This document shows positions 29,666 to 39,407 of a stretch of DNA of 64,000 bases, piece after piece (position 1 is the stretch's first letter; each line of letters starts with the position of its first letter). Location of the stretch: positions 186,001 to 250,000 of the forward strand of contig NZ_CP079194.1 in the NCBI RefSeq assembly GCF_019297855.1. The letters are read 5' to 3'. Under the pieces are notes generated by a model, which had not been told where the DNA came from, ran no database searches, and worked only from the letters and a program-made list of their open reading frames with translations. Source of the DNA: Gymnodinialimonas ceratoperidinii (lineage in GTDB: Bacteria; Pseudomonadota; Alphaproteobacteria; Rhodobacterales; Rhodobacteraceae). Made by a program: the position numbers and the translations under genes.

Positions 29666-30775
29666 GTGACCAAGACCATCGTCAACAGCTGGAACGAATG
29701 GGATCCGCTGCGCCATGTCATCGTGGGCCGCGCCGACGATTGCCACATCCCCCCCGAGGAACCCGCGCTGGACGCCAAGGTGCCCGAGGACAGCGACATG
29801 CGCGGCCAGTGGGGCCGCCGCCCGCAGGAAACCATCGACCGCGCCAACGAGCTGCTCGACAATTTCGCCAGCCTGCTCACCAAGCGCGGCATCCGCGTCG
29901 ACCGGCCCACGTCCATCGACCACTCCAAGCCGGTCACGACGCCCGACTTCCACACCGACAGCCAATTCGGCTGCATGCCGCCCCGCGACGTGCTGCTCAC
30001 CGTCGGCGCTGAGATCCTCGAAGCCACCATGTCCTACCGCTGCCGCTGGTTCGAATACCTCAACTACCGCCCCCTCCTGCAGCGCTATTGGGAGGAAGAC
30101 CCGAACTTCCGCCACGAGGCCGCCCCCAAGCCGCGCCTGACCGATGCCGATTACCACCCCGATTACCTCTCCGAGAAGATCGGCGTGGCCCAGCGCCTGA
30201 AATGGGCCGAGGAGAAGCACTTCGTCACCACCGAGGAGGAGCCCCTCTTCGACGCCGCCGACGTCCTGCGGTTCGGCCGCGATCTGGTGGTGCAGCACGG
30301 CTTCACGACGAACCTCAAGGGCATCGAATGGCTGCGCCGTCACTTCCCCGATCATCGCGTGCACACCGTGAACTTCCCCGGCGATCCCTACCCGATCCAC
30401 ATCGACGCCACCTTCACGCCGCTGCGGCCGGGGCTGATCCTCAACAACCCGCAGCGCCGCCTGCCCGACGACCAGCGCAAGCTCTTCAATGACAACGATT
30501 GGGAGATCGTGGACGCCGCGCAGCCCGCCCACAACACGCCGCCGCCGCTCTGCTATTCCTCGACCTGGCTCAGCATGAACGTGCTGGTGCTGGACCCGAA
30601 GACCGTCTGCGTCGAGGCCTCCGAGGTCTACCAGATGGAGCAGATGGACAAGCTCGGGATGGAGGTCGTCCCGGTCGAGCTGCGCGACGCCTACGCCTTC
30701 GGCGGCGGCCTGCATTGCTGCACGGCGGACGTCTACCGCGAGGGCGGGTGCGAGGATTACTTCCCGCAGCAGTAG
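29666..30775 (+). CDS. Glycine amidinotransferase-like enzyme
   Basis: 369 residues from a GTG with GGGAGGA 7 bases upstream. The catalytic triad of the arginine:glycine amidinotransferase family is in place: Asp199 (LFDAADVLRFGRDL), His245 (PIHIDATFTPLRPG) and Cys351 (GGGLHCCTADVYR). FGRDLVVQ and LKGIEWLRRHFPDH also match. Such enzymes move an amidino group from arginine to an amine acceptor such as glycine; the acceptor here is unknown. It lies between two mscS genes in opposite orientations, which suggests a link to osmotic adaptation, as inference only. Confidence 0.85.
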   Translation: MTKTIVNSWNEWDPLRHVIVGRADDCHIPPEEPALDAKVPEDSDMRGQWGRRPQETIDRANELLDNFASLLTKRGIRVDRPTSIDHSKPVTTPDFHTDSQFGCMPPRDVLLTVGAEILEATMSYRCRWFEYLNYRPLLQRYWEEDPNFRHEAAPKPRLTDADYHPDYLSEKIGVAQRLKWAEEKHFVTTEEEPLFDAADVLRFGRDLVVQHGFTTNLKGIEWLRRHFPDHRVHTVNFPGDPYPIHIDATFTPLRPGLILNNPQRRLPDDQRKLFNDNDWEIVDAAQPAHNTPPPLCYSSTWLSMNVLVLDPKTVCVEASEVYQMEQMDKLGMEVVPVELRDAYAFGGGLHCCTADVYREGGCEDYFPQQ

Positions 30776-30781
30776 CCCCGG

Positions 30782-31747
30782 TCAGTCAGCATCCCCACCA
30801 GACTTCCGCGCTTTCCGGTCCGCCTCGCGGGCCGGGCGCGGATCATCGCCCGAGGCGGGCCAGCCCTCCCGCTGCTTGGTCCGGTCGCCATCGGTCTCTT
30901 CCGTCTGGTCGTGGAACAGGTGCACCTGCGTCGGATAGGGCATGTCGATACCATCGGCGTCGAGCGCCTTGTAGACCTCCTGCAAGACCGTTCCGAAGAC
31001 ATGGATCTGCGAGGCCCGGTCCGACTTCGTCCACCAGCGCAGGCGCACGACATTGGCGGAATCGCCCAGCTCGATCGGGATCGTCTCGGGCGCCGGATCG
31101 CTCTCGACGCCGTCCACGCCCGCGCAGGTCTCTTCCATCAGGCGCCGCGCCTTGTCCCAATCGTCGCTGCAACCGATGCCGATGTCATACTCGGACCGCC
31201 GCGTCTCGAAGGCCGTGTTGACCACCACGCTGTCGGTGTAGATGTCCGCATTGGGGATCACCACGCGCCGCCCGTCATAGGTCGTGATGAAGGTCGCACG
31301 GGTCTCGATCTTCTCCACCGTGCCCTCGTGGCCGCCCGAGACGATCTGATCCCCCACCTCGAAAGGCTGCCGCAGCAGGATCAAGACGCCCGCCAGCATG
31401 TTCTGAAGAATGTCCTTGAAGGCAAAGCCAATGGCCACGGACGACACGCCCAGACCCGCAATCAGATCACCGGGAGAGATCGTCGGCGCCACGATCGTCA
31501 CCGCCAGCATGAAGCCCACGACGACGAGACCCCAGCGCACCAGCGAACCGCCGACCTCGCCCAGGCTGTCACGGTCGCGGCGCATGGCCATGCGCCGGAT
31601 CAGGCCGCCGATCCACTTGGCGAGAAACCAGAACAGGACCAGTACCACCAGCGCCACGGCAATATTCGGCAGCAGACGAAACAACCCGTCCAGCCATCCA
31701 TCGATCTGATCGAAAATCAGACCGGGGTTCGCGTCTACTTCTTCCAT
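30782..31747 (-). CDS. Mechanosensitive channel (MscS family), copy 2
   Basis: 321 residues from ATG 31747 (GGAAGG 6 bases upstream; a GTG 21 bases further up is less likely). Membrane segments LLPNIAVALVVLVLFWFLAK and WGLVVVGFMLAVTIVAPTI, pore helix LIAGLGVSSVAIGFAFKDIL, beta domain LAGVLILLRQPFEVGDQIV and VVIPNADIYTDSVVV. The C-terminal tail after about residue 265 is very charged (DQTEETDGDRTKQREG). The stop is 6 bases from the amidinotransferase stop (convergent). Only distantly related to copy 1. Confidence 0.88.
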   Translation of the reverse strand: MEEVDANPGLIFDQIDGWLDGLFRLLPNIAVALVVLVLFWFLAKWIGGLIRRMAMRRDRDSLGEVGGSLVRWGLVVVGFMLAVTIVAPTISPGDLIAGLGVSSVAIGFAFKDILQNMLAGVLILLRQPFEVGDQIVSGGHEGTVEKIETRATFITTYDGRRVVIPNADIYTDSVVVNTAFETRRSEYDIGIGCSDDWDKARRLMEETCAGVDGVESDPAPETIPIELGDSANVVRLRWWTKSDRASQIHVFGTVLQEVYKALDADGIDMPYPTQVHLFHDQTEETDGDRTKQREGWPASGDDPRPAREADRKARKSGGDAD

Positions 31748-31878
31748 GGGGGGCCTTCCGAATGTCACTTGCGGGCGATCAACGCCCCTTTGGGCCCATT
31801 GGTTCCTCGCGCGCGGGAACTTGTGGGCCGGGCCCCGCGTTTAAAATCTTCAAGCGATCACGACAGGGAATATCCGCG

Positions 31879-32400
31879 ATGTTTTTCGACGCCATCACGG
31901 CAGAGGTTCTGACCCGAGGCATCGTCCTCTCTTTCATCGGCCTGATCTGGGTCATCATGGTGGTCCGCGTCATCGGCCTGCGCACCTTCTCCAAGATGAC
32001 CGCCTTCGATTTCGTCGCCACGGTTGCCACAGGCTCGCTTTTGGCGGGCGCCACCCAAGCCACCGATTGGGCCGGGTTCTTCCAGCCGGTTCTCGCCATC
32101 GCCGCGCTCCTCGGGGCGCAATTCATCTTCGCGCACATCCGCCGCAGCTCCGACACGGTCGCGGAAATCCTGCAAAACAACCCCGTCCTGCTGATGGAGG
32201 ACGGCGTGATCAACGAGGACGCGCTTGGCGTCACCCGCGTCGCGCGCTCCGACCTCATCGCCAAGCTGCGGGAAGCCAACGTCCTGCATTTCTCCGAAGT
32301 CCGCGCCGTGGTGTTGGAGACGACGGGCGACATCTCGGTCCTGCACGGCGACAAGCTGGAGGCCTCCTTGCTCGAAGGCGTCCAGCGCATCGACGACTGA
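31879..32400 (+). CDS. DUF421 (YetF-like) membrane protein
   Basis: 173 residues. Three N-terminal membrane helices (IVLSFIGLIWVIMVVRVIGL; KMTAFDFVATVATGSLLAGA; PVLAIAALLGAQFIFAHI) and a cytoplasmic C-terminal domain (VLLMEDGVINEDALGVTRVA; LREANVLHFSEVRAVVLETT). The MTAFDFV segment is diagnostic of DUF421/YetF. Function poorly known; some relatives are stress-related. Confidence 0.85.
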   Translation: MFFDAITAEVLTRGIVLSFIGLIWVIMVVRVIGLRTFSKMTAFDFVATVATGSLLAGATQATDWAGFFQPVLAIAALLGAQFIFAHIRRSSDTVAEILQNNPVLLMEDGVINEDALGVTRVARSDLIAKLREANVLHFSEVRAVVLETTGDISVLHGDKLEASLLEGVQRIDD

Positions 32401-32428
32401 CTGCCACCGCAACAACGCCCCCCCCCCT

Positions 32429-33037
32429 TTACGGCCAGAGCATCCACAGCGCGACCGCCGCCAGAACCCCCGCGAAAACCCGGTTCATCAGCCGCGCCCC
32501 CCGCTCATGCCGGAACCGCGCGGCGATCCGGTCGCCCACAAGGGTCCAGGCCGTGAAAGCCACCATGTTGTTGAGCGTGAAGACGGTCGAGATCACCACC
32601 ACCCCCAGAATGCGCTGCCCCTCCGTCTGGCCGAGGAACTGCGAGAACATGACGGTCATGATCAGGTAGGCCTTGGGGTTGGTCAGCAACAAGACCGCCC
32701 CACCCCAGGCCCCGGCAGATTGCGCCACCGCGCCCTCAGCGCCCTGCCCCGCACGCAGAAAGCGCCAGGCGAGGAACAGGACATAGGCCGAACCCACCCA
32801 GCGGATCACGTCGAAAAGAACCGGCGCGCGGCTCATGATCGCGGCAAAACCGAACCCGATCGAGAGGGTCACGATCCATGTGGCAACATGGTAGCCGACA
32901 TTCGCAGGCAGCGTCGCACGCAGGCCGAACCGCGCCCCATTGGCGGCAAAGAACATGTTACCGGGGCCGGGACTGAAGGCGAGCGGGAACAGGAAGACAA
33001 CGAGGGCAAGGGACAGGTTCAACATCTGGGCCACCAT
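32429..33037 (-). CDS. LysE/RhtB family amino-acid exporter
   Basis: 202 residues from ATG 33037. The N-terminal [17 protein letters not shown] signature ([20 protein letters not shown]) and [18 protein letters not shown] are typical of LysE translocators; about six membrane segments can be drawn. Exported substrate unknown (amino acid or derivative). Divergent from a tiny I78-like gene. Confidence 0.88.
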   Translation of the reverse strand: MVAQMLNLSLALVVFLFPLAFSPGPGNMFFAANGARFGLRATLPANVGYHVATWIVTLSIGFGFAAIMSRAPVLFDVIRWVGSAYVLFLAWRFLRAGQGAEGAVAQSAGAWGGAVLLLTNPKAYLIMTVMFSQFLGQTEGQRILGVVVISTVFTLNNMVAFTAWTLVGDRIAARFRHERGARLMNRVFAGVLAAVALWMLWP

Positions 33038-33108
33038 ATCTGTGAGCCTCAAGTCTGCCGCCGCGCCGCGCCCCACGCGACCCGGAACCTGCGTAAAGGC
33101 AGTTGCGC

Positions 33109-33282
33109 GTGTCGCAATTCGAATACCTCGTCGGTCAGCCCGTTTCGCTGGCCCGGTCACAGGGACTTCAGGCGCGGTATTTCTCTCCGGGCGCGGGCAA
33201 TGGCACGATGGACTACCGGCCCGAGCGCCTGAATATCTGGAGCAACGCCGACGCCATCATCACCCGCGTTTACTGCGGATAA
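33109..33282 (+). CDS. Short I78-family peptidase inhibitor-like protein without signal peptide
   Basis: 57 residues from GTG 33109 (a TTG 6 bases upstream is the only other start, since a TAA lies at 33094). Contains [16 protein letters not shown] and [20 protein letters not shown] ending in VYCG, the LVGQ...DYRPxRLN...TRVYCG signature of I78 inhibitors. Compared with the exported member at 52456-52728 it lacks the signal peptide and the N-terminal Cys. It may be a cytoplasmic form or a 5'-truncated gene. Confidence 0.65.
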   Translation: MSQFEYLVGQPVSLARSQGLQARYFSPGAGNGTMDYRPERLNIWSNADAIITRVYCG

Positions 33283-33390
33283 TCCCGCCCGCGATTGGCC
33301 GGAACGAGGGCGGCCTTGCGTCGCCCTACGATTCCCCCTATATCCCCCTCAACAGCGGCGCCGACACTCCGGCACCACCGACATACTCAG

Positions 33391-33414
33391 GCGGGCCGCA
33401 CGGCCCGCTTTTTT
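33391..33414 (+). terminator. Rho-independent terminator upstream of rimP
   Basis: Perfect 8-bp stem GCGGGCCG / CGGCCCGC with a 2-base CA loop (so at least the innermost pair opens), followed by six T. It lies 109 bases after the I78-like stop and 15 bases before the rimP start, so it either ends the upstream transcript or attenuates the rimP-nusA-infB operon. Confidence 0.75.
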
Positions 33415-33428
33415 GTTTCTGGGGACAC

Positions 33429-34028
33429 ATGTCTGATCTGATCGCCAAAACCTCCATGGACCGCCGGATGGCGGAAATCGTCACGCCTTCGATCGAGGCG
33501 TTGGGGTTCGAGGTCGTGCGCATCCGCGTGATGGGCGGCAAGACCAACACCCTGCAGATCATGGCCGAGCGCCCCGACGGCGGCATCGACGTCGATGAAT
33601 GCGCGCAGATTTCCAACGCGATCTCCGTCCTGCTGGACGTGGAAGACCCGCTGGAGGATGCCTATGCGCTGGAAGTGTCCTCGCCCGGTATCGACCGCCC
33701 CCTGACCCGCCTCAAGGATTTCGAGACGTTCGAGGGCTACGAGGCCAAGGTCGAGACGACCGAGATGATCGGCGGCCAGCGGCGCTTCAAGGGCGTTCTG
33801 GCCGGCGTGGAAGACGGGGAAGTCCTGCTCAACATCGATCAGGGCCACGAGACGGTGACTGTCGGCCTCCAGTTCGAGTGGCTGAGCGACGCGAAGCTGG
33901 TTCTGACGGACGAGCTGATCAAGGAAATGCTGAAACAACGCAAAGATGCGGGCCTCATCAACGAGTCCGACTTTGACGATATTGAAGAAGAGCCCGGCGA
34001 CGATGACGTCTCCGGCGCGAAGGAGTAA
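33429..34028 (+). CDS. rimP: Ribosome maturation factor RimP
   Basis: 199 residues from ATG 33429; the longer open frame upstream crosses a terminator and is rejected. [40 protein letters not shown] and [20 protein letters not shown] are the RimP signatures. Needed for 30S subunit maturation. First gene of rimP-nusA-ylxR-infB, the universal arrangement; its acidic C-terminal tail ([12 protein letters not shown]) is longer than average. Confidence 0.95.
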   Translation: MSDLIAKTSMDRRMAEIVTPSIEALGFEVVRIRVMGGKTNTLQIMAERPDGGIDVDECAQISNAISVLLDVEDPLEDAYALEVSSPGIDRPLTRLKDFETFEGYEAKVETTEMIGGQRRFKGVLAGVEDGEVLLNIDQGHETVTVGLQFEWLSDAKLVLTDELIKEMLKQRKDAGLINESDFDDIEEEPGDDDVSGAKE

Positions 34029-34031
34029 GAC

Positions 34032-35804
34032 ATGGCCATTACATCAGCCAACCAGCTCGAATTGCTGCAAACCGCGGAAGCCGTGGCGCGCGAGAAGATG
34101 ATCGACCCCAATCTGGTGGTCGAGGCGATGGAAGAATCCCTCGCCCGGGCGGCGAAGTCGCGCTACGGCTCGGAAGTCGACATTCGTGTCTCCATCGACC
34201 GCAAGACCGGCCGCGCCACCTTTACCCGCGTGCGCACCGTGACCGATCCCGAGATGATCGAGAACGAGAAGGCCGAGCTTTCGCTCAAGGAAGGCATCGC
34301 AACGGTCAAGGCCGAGCGCCCCAATGTCGTGGTCCTCAACGCCAAGGCCCATACCTACGATGAAGAAGGCGAGATCGTGGACACCCGCGACGTGCGCCGC
34401 TTCGTGCTGCGCAAGCCCACGGAAAACGATCGCATCAAGATGGAAGGCGTCGACCAGAACGCCGATCCCGTCGTCGGCGACCTGATTGCCGACGAAGTGC
34501 CGCCCGTGGAAATGGGCCGGATCGCCGCGCAATCGGCCAAGCAGGTCATCCTGCAGAAGGTGCGCGAAGCCGAGCGTGACCGCCAGTACGCCGAGTTCAA
34601 GGACCGCGTCGGCGAGATCATCAACGGCGTCGTCAAGCGCGAGGAATACGGCAACATCATCGTCGATGTGGGTGCCGGTGAGGCGCAGCTGCGCCGCAAC
34701 GAGAAGATCGGCCGCGAAGCCTACCGCAACGGCGACCGCATCCGCTGCTACATCAAGGACGTGCGCCGCGAGAACCGCGGTCACCAGATCTTCCTGTCGC
34801 GGACCGCGCCCGAGTTCATGCGCGAGCTGTTCAAGATGGAAGTGCCGGAAATCTATGACGGCATCATCGAGATCAAGGCCGTCGCCCGCGATCCCGGCTC
34901 TCGCGCCAAGATCGCCGTCATCTCCTACGACAACGGCATCGACCCGGTCGGCGCCTGTGTCGGTATGCGCGGCTCGCGCGTGCAGGCCGTGGTGAACGAG
35001 CTGCAGGGCGAGAAGATCGACATCATCCCGTGGAATGAAGATGCGCCGACCTTCCTTGTGAACGCGCTTCAGCCCGCCGAGGTCTCGAAGGTGGTTCTCG
35101 ACGAGGATGCCGGCAAGATCGAGGTCGTGGTCCCCGACGAGCAGCTTTCGCTCGCCATCGGTCGCCGCGGTCAGAACGTGCGTCTTGCCTCGCAGTTGAC
35201 CAACCTCGACATCGACATCCTCACCGAGGAAGAAGAGAGCAAGCGCCGTCAGGCCGAGTTCGAAGAGCGCACCAAGCTGTTCATGGACAGCCTCGACCTC
35301 GACGAATTCTTCGCACAGCTGCTGGTCTCCGAGGGCTTCACCGCCCTGGAAGAGGTCGCCTACGTGGAGGCCGAGGAGCTTCTGGTCATCGACGGTGTCG
35401 ATGAAGGCACCGCCGAGGAATTGCAGGCCCGTGCCCGCGATTACCTGGAAGAGCAGAACAAGAAGGCGCTCGAGCAGGCGAAAGAGCTTGGCGTCGACGA
35501 GAGCCTTATTGCATTCGATGGTCTGACACCCCAAATGTTGGTGGCACTTGGCGAAGATGGCGTGAAAACGCTGGAAGACTTCGCCACCTGCGCCGACTGG
35601 GAACTGGCCGGTGGCTGGACGACCGATGGCGGTGAGCGGATCAAGGATGATGGTGTGCTGGAGCCCTTCGAGGTTTCTCTTGAGGAAGCGCAGAACATGG
35701 TGATGACCGCACGCCTGCAACTGGGTTGGGTGACGATCGAGGAATTGGAAGCCGACGCCGCCGCCGAAGCCGAGGCGAACGCAGAGGAGGGGGCGGAGGG
35801 CTAA
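34032..35804 (+). CDS. nusA: Transcription termination/antitermination protein NusA
   Basis: 590 residues: N-terminal polymerase-binding domain (ETANQLELLQTAEAVA-like start), S1 domain (GEIINGVVKREEYGNIIVDV), two KH domains (IDPVGACVGMRGSRVQAVV; QLSLAIGRRGQNVRLASQLT) and C-terminal acidic helix-hairpin repeats (EVAYVEAEELLVIDGVDEGT; FATCADWELAGGWTTDGGER). Controls pausing, termination and antitermination. Starts 3 bases after rimP. Confidence 0.95.
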   Translation: MAITSANQLELLQTAEAVAREKMIDPNLVVEAMEESLARAAKSRYGSEVDIRVSIDRKTGRATFTRVRTVTDPEMIENEKAELSLKEGIATVKAERPNVVVLNAKAHTYDEEGEIVDTRDVRRFVLRKPTENDRIKMEGVDQNADPVVGDLIADEVPPVEMGRIAAQSAKQVILQKVREAERDRQYAEFKDRVGEIINGVVKREEYGNIIVDVGAGEAQLRRNEKIGREAYRNGDRIRCYIKDVRRENRGHQIFLSRTAPEFMRELFKMEVPEIYDGIIEIKAVARDPGSRAKIAVISYDNGIDPVGACVGMRGSRVQAVVNELQGEKIDIIPWNEDAPTFLVNALQPAEVSKVVLDEDAGKIEVVVPDEQLSLAIGRRGQNVRLASQLTNLDIDILTEEEESKRRQAEFEERTKLFMDSLDLDEFFAQLLVSEGFTALEEVAYVEAEELLVIDGVDEGTAEELQARARDYLEEQNKKALEQAKELGVDESLIAFDGLTPQMLVALGEDGVKTLEDFATCADWELAGGWTTDGGERIKDDGVLEPFEVSLEEAQNMVMTARLQLGWVTIEELEADAAAEAEANAEEGAEG

Positions 35805-35826
35805 GGCCCTCGGCCCGGATCCGCGA

Positions 35827-36459
35827 ATGTCTCGTGGTGGCCAACATAAGGACCGGAGCGACGGTCCCGAGCGGAAATGCATCGCAACCGGAGAGATCGC
35901 GCCCAAGCGTGGTTTCATCCGGTTCGTGGTGTCCCCGGATGGCGAAGTCTTTCCAGATATTCTGGAACGGCTTCCCGGCCGTGGCATGTGGGTCAGTGCC
36001 GACCGTGCCGCTTTGGAACTGGCGGTAAAGAAGAACCTCTTTTCGCGCGCCGCCAAGCAACAGGTGCGCGTGCCGGAGGATCTGGTGGACCGGGTGGAAG
36101 TCCAGCTGGTGCGCCGCGTGACGGACCTGATCGCGCTGTCCCGCAAGGGCGGCAAAGCGGTCGCAGGTTTCGAGAAGGTAAAGGATTGGCTGGCGAACGA
36201 AGACGTCGGCGTATTGCTGCAGGCCTCTGACGGGTCGGAACGTGGCAAATCGAAATTGTGGACCCCGGAAGGAGCCCGATACTTCGGCATCCTTACCGCC
36301 CAGGAATTGGGTTTGGCATTCGGACGCCAAAGTGTGATACATGGCGCGCTTGCCGCTGGTGGACTCGCCCCCCGTGTTGTAGAGGGGGCCGCGAAACTCC
36401 AGGGACTGCGCTTAGCAGACGGTGGCCCGACCACCGAGAAGGACAGACGGAACGCATGA
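35827..36459 (+). CDS. YlxR-type RNA-binding protein with L7Ae-like domain
   Basis: 210 residues. N-terminal YlxR/DUF448 domain ([40 protein letters not shown]) followed from about residue 95 by an L7Ae-like fold ([38 protein letters not shown]). Fused form is standard in alphaproteobacteria. It probably binds structured RNA such as tRNA or RNase P RNA. Its stop overlaps the infB start (ATGA). Confidence 0.88.
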   Translation: MSRGGQHKDRSDGPERKCIATGEIAPKRGFIRFVVSPDGEVFPDILERLPGRGMWVSADRAALELAVKKNLFSRAAKQQVRVPEDLVDRVEVQLVRRVTDLIALSRKGGKAVAGFEKVKDWLANEDVGVLLQASDGSERGKSKLWTPEGARYFGILTAQELGLAFGRQSVIHGALAAGGLAPRVVEGAAKLQGLRLADGGPTTEKDRRNA

Positions 36460-38942
36460 GCGACGAAGACGGAAAAAAACCCCTTGGGCTCTCGGGTGGG
36501 GCGCGGTCAGGCCGCGTAAACCAGAGCTTCTCACGGGGTCGCACCAAATCTGTGGTGGTCGAAACCAAACGTAAACGCGTTATGGTGCCCAAACCTGGTG
36601 CGCCCTCTGCAGCGATGCAGAATGCCGAAGGTGGCAAGCGCAACAAGTCGGTCCCCGACGCCGAGATGGAGCGGCGCCTGAAGGCGCTGCAAGCCGCCAA
36701 GGCACGCGAAAGCGAAGAGGCCGAAGCCCGCGTCAAAGCCGAGCGGGAGCGTGAAGAAGAGCGCAACCGTCGCCGTGCCGACGCCGAGGCCAAAGAGCGC
36801 GAAGAGCGCGAGCGCATCGAAGCGCTGAAGGCCAAGGAAGAAGAAGACGCCCGCCGCAAGGCCGAAGAGGAAGCCCGCCGCAACGCGCCGGCCGAACCGG
36901 AAGCGCCTGCGGCCGCGGCCGATCCTGCCGCGGCACCCTCGGGTCCCCGTGGTGGTGGCAAGGCCGCCCCCTCGCGGCGTGAGCCCGAGCGTGACAACAA
37001 GCGCAATGACCGTGGCAACCGTGGCAACGATGGCGGCGGACGCCGCTCCGGCAAGCTGACCGTCAACCAGGCGATGTCCGGTGGCGAAGGCGGCCGTCAA
37101 CGCTCCATGGCCGCGATGAAGCGGAAGCAGGAACGCCAGCGCCAGAAGGCGATGGGCGGCTCTGTCGACCGTGAAAAGGTCATCCGCGACGTGCAGATCC
37201 CCGAGACGATCATCGTCTCGGAGCTGGCCAACCGGATGTCCGAGCGTGTTGCAGACGTCGTGAAGGCGCTGATGAACAACGGCATGATGATCACGCAGAA
37301 CCAGCCGATCGACGCGGATACGGCGGAACTCATCGTCGAGGAATTCGGCCACCGCGTTCAGCGTGTGTCCGACTCCGACGTGGAGCAGGTCATCGACACG
37401 GTCGAAGACGACGAGACCAAGATGCAGCCGCGTCCCCCGGTCATCACGATCATGGGTCACGTCGACCACGGCAAGACCTCGCTGCTGGACCGTATCCGGC
37501 AGGCCAACGTGGTCTCTGGCGAGGCCGGCGGCATCACGCAGCACATCGGTGCCTACCAGGTGACGACGGAATCCGGCGCGGTTCTGTCCTTCCTCGACAC
37601 CCCCGGCCACGCGGCGTTCACGTCGATGCGGGCGCGCGGTGCACAGGTTACGGATATCGTGGTTCTGGTGGTTGCGGCAGACGATGCCGTGATGCCCCAG
37701 ACGATCGAAGCCATCGCCCACGCGAAAGCGGCCGACGTGCCGATGATCGTGGCGATCAACAAGATCGACCGTCCCGCCGCCGATCCGCAGAAAGTCCGCA
37801 CGGACCTGCTGCAGCACGAGGTCATCGTCGAGGCGATGTCCGGCGACGTGCAGGACGTCGAGGTTTCGGCCATGACCGGCGAAGGCCTGCCAGAGCTGCT
37901 GGAAGCCATCGCGCTTCAGGCCGAGGTTCTGGAACTGAAAGCCAACCCCGATCGCGCCGCCCAGGGTGCCGTGATCGAGGCGCAGCTTGACGTGGGTCGC
38001 GGTCCTGTCGCCACCGTTCTGGTGGAAAAAGGCACGCTGCGCCAAGGCGATATCTTCGTCGTCGGCGAGCAGTGGGGTAAGGTCCGCGCGCTGGTCAATG
38101 ATCAGGGCGAGCGGGTCAAGGAAGCCGGTCCCTCGGTTCCGGTCGAGGTTCTCGGCCTCAACGGTACGCCCGAGGCCGGTGACGTGCTCAACGTCGTCGA
38201 GACCGAGGCGCAGGCCCGTGAGATCGCCGAATACCGCGAGCAGGCCGCCAAGGACAAACGCGCTGCCGCCGGTGCCGCCACGACCCTCGACCAGCTTCTG
38301 GCAAACGCCAAGGCCGACGAGAGCGTGCGCGAGTTGCAGGTGGTGATGAAGGCCGACGTGCAGGGTTCTGCCGAGGCCATCGTTCAGGCGCTGGAAAAGA
38401 TCGGCAACGACGAAGTCCGCGTCCGCGTCCTGCACTACGGTGTCGGCGCGATCACCGAGAGCGATATCGGCCTTGCCGAAGCCTCCGGTACGCCGGTTAT
38501 CGGCTTCAACGTCCGGGCCAACGCCCCGGCGCGGAACGCCGCCAACCAGAAGGGCGTGGAGATCCGTTACTACTCGGTGATCTACGACCTCGTGGACGAC
38601 GTGAAAGCCGCCGCTTCCGGCCTGCTTGGCGCCGAGATCCGCGAGAACTTCATCGGCTATGCCAACATCAAGGAGGTCTTCAAGGTCTCTGGCGTGGGCA
38701 ATGTCGCCGGTTGTCTCGTGACCGAAGGCGTCGCCCGACGCTCTGCCGGTGTGCGCCTGCTGCGCGACGACGTGGTGATCCACGAAGGCACGCTGAAGAC
38801 GCTCAAGCGCTTCAAGGACGAGGTCAAGGAAGTCCAGTCCGGCCAGGAATGCGGTATGGCGTTCGAGAACTACGAAGACATCCGCCCCGGCGATGTCATC
38901 GAGATCTTCGAGCGGGAGGAGGTCGAGCGTTCGCTCACCTGA
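36456..38942 (+). CDS. infB: Translation initiation factor IF-2
   Basis: 828 residues from ATG 36456, overlapping the previous stop by 4 bases. N-terminal ~270 residues are a charged coiled region rich in Glu, Lys and Arg. G domain motifs [31 protein letters not shown] and [13 protein letters not shown] are intact, followed by domains II-IV (VLEGTLKT-type end: [18 protein letters not shown]). GTPase that places initiator tRNA on the ribosome. A terminator follows. Confidence 0.96.
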   Translation: MSDEDGKKPLGLSGGARSGRVNQSFSRGRTKSVVVETKRKRVMVPKPGAPSAAMQNAEGGKRNKSVPDAEMERRLKALQAAKARESEEAEARVKAEREREEERNRRRADAEAKEREERERIEALKAKEEEDARRKAEEEARRNAPAEPEAPAAAADPAAAPSGPRGGGKAAPSRREPERDNKRNDRGNRGNDGGGRRSGKLTVNQAMSGGEGGRQRSMAAMKRKQERQRQKAMGGSVDREKVIRDVQIPETIIVSELANRMSERVADVVKALMNNGMMITQNQPIDADTAELIVEEFGHRVQRVSDSDVEQVIDTVEDDETKMQPRPPVITIMGHVDHGKTSLLDRIRQANVVSGEAGGITQHIGAYQVTTESGAVLSFLDTPGHAAFTSMRARGAQVTDIVVLVVAADDAVMPQTIEAIAHAKAADVPMIVAINKIDRPAADPQKVRTDLLQHEVIVEAMSGDVQDVEVSAMTGEGLPELLEAIALQAEVLELKANPDRAAQGAVIEAQLDVGRGPVATVLVEKGTLRQGDIFVVGEQWGKVRALVNDQGERVKEAGPSVPVEVLGLNGTPEAGDVLNVVETEAQAREIAEYREQAAKDKRAAAGAATTLDQLLANAKADESVRELQVVMKADVQGSAEAIVQALEKIGNDEVRVRVLHYGVGAITESDIGLAEASGTPVIGFNVRANAPARNAANQKGVEIRYYSVIYDLVDDVKAAASGLLGAEIRENFIGYANIKEVFKVSGVGNVAGCLVTEGVARRSAGVRLLRDDVVIHEGTLKTLKRFKDEVKEVQSGQECGMAFENYEDIRPGDVIEIFEREEVERSLT

Positions 38943-38962
38943 TCCGCATCACCAGATTTACG

Positions 38963-38991
38963 AAAAGGGCGTCCTTCGGGGCGCCCTTTTT
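38963..38991 (+). terminator. Rho-independent terminator of the rimP-infB operon
   Basis: AAAAGGGCG(T) pairs with (G)CGCCCTTTTT around a TCCTTCGG-type loop, ending in five T. 21 bases after the infB stop. Confidence 0.9.
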
Positions 38992-39013
38992 CGTTGTGCG
39001 GTCGCTCGGCACG

Positions 39014-39043
39014 AAAAAGCCCCCCACCGTGACGGTGAGGGGC
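39014..39043 (-). terminator. Rho-independent terminator of the small secreted protein gene
   Basis: On the minus strand GCCCCTCACCGT / ACGGTGGGGGGC (12 bp, one mismatch, minimal loop) is followed by five T. It lies about 32 bases after the stop of the gene at 39075. Confidence 0.8.
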
Positions 39044-39074
39044 GGAAAGTCAGGGAGACTTGGGTCTAGCGCGC

Positions 39075-39407
39075 TTAGTTGTCTTCGCGGGACTCGGCGG
39101 CCAGACGGTCGAAGATGTCCGAGCCGTAGGTCGCCTCGCCTGAGACAACCACCGCGCCGTTGGTGCCGTTCAACTCGCTCGGCGTATCGGCGGAGCGGTT
39201 GAGGATGTTGAAGGTCTCGGCCAGCGCGGAGTTGCCCGCGGTGGAGACCCGCGTGGTGTTCTCGTTGCCATTGAAGATCACGATGTCCGACGCGTTATCC
39301 GCGGACTCGTTGAAATGCGCGATGGCGAAGGCGGTGGAGGTTGACTGAGCGACAGCAGGAGCGGCGGCGACAGCGGCGAGGGCGGCGATAAATGCAAAGC
39401 GTTTCAT
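39075..39407 (-). CDS. Small secreted protein of unknown function
   Basis: 110 residues with a clean Sec signal peptide (FAFIAALAAVAAAPAVAQ). The mature part of about 90 residues is acidic and Asn/Ser/Thr-rich (FNESADNASDIVIFNGNENT; SAGNSALAETFNILNRSADT), has no Cys and resembles no family I know. ATG 39407 has AGGA close upstream (aaaggactaac). Single gene with its own terminator. The repeated FN and alternating pattern recall beta-rich extracellular proteins, but I cannot assign it. Confidence 0.7.
   Translation of the reverse strand: MKRFAFIAALAAVAAAPAVAQSTSTAFAIAHFNESADNASDIVIFNGNENTTRVSTAGNSALAETFNILNRSADTPSELNGTNGAVVVSGEATYGSDIFDRLAAESREDN

Noticed and set aside
34044..36434. 796-codon open frame on the minus strand opposite nusA and ylxR
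   Set aside because: Covers two well identified genes in antisense; no domains and no ribosome binding site.
36531..38783. 750-codon open frame on the minus strand opposite infB
   Set aside because: Antisense shadow of a high-GC gene; its His/Asp/Val-rich translation has no family motif while the plus strand encodes a complete IF-2.
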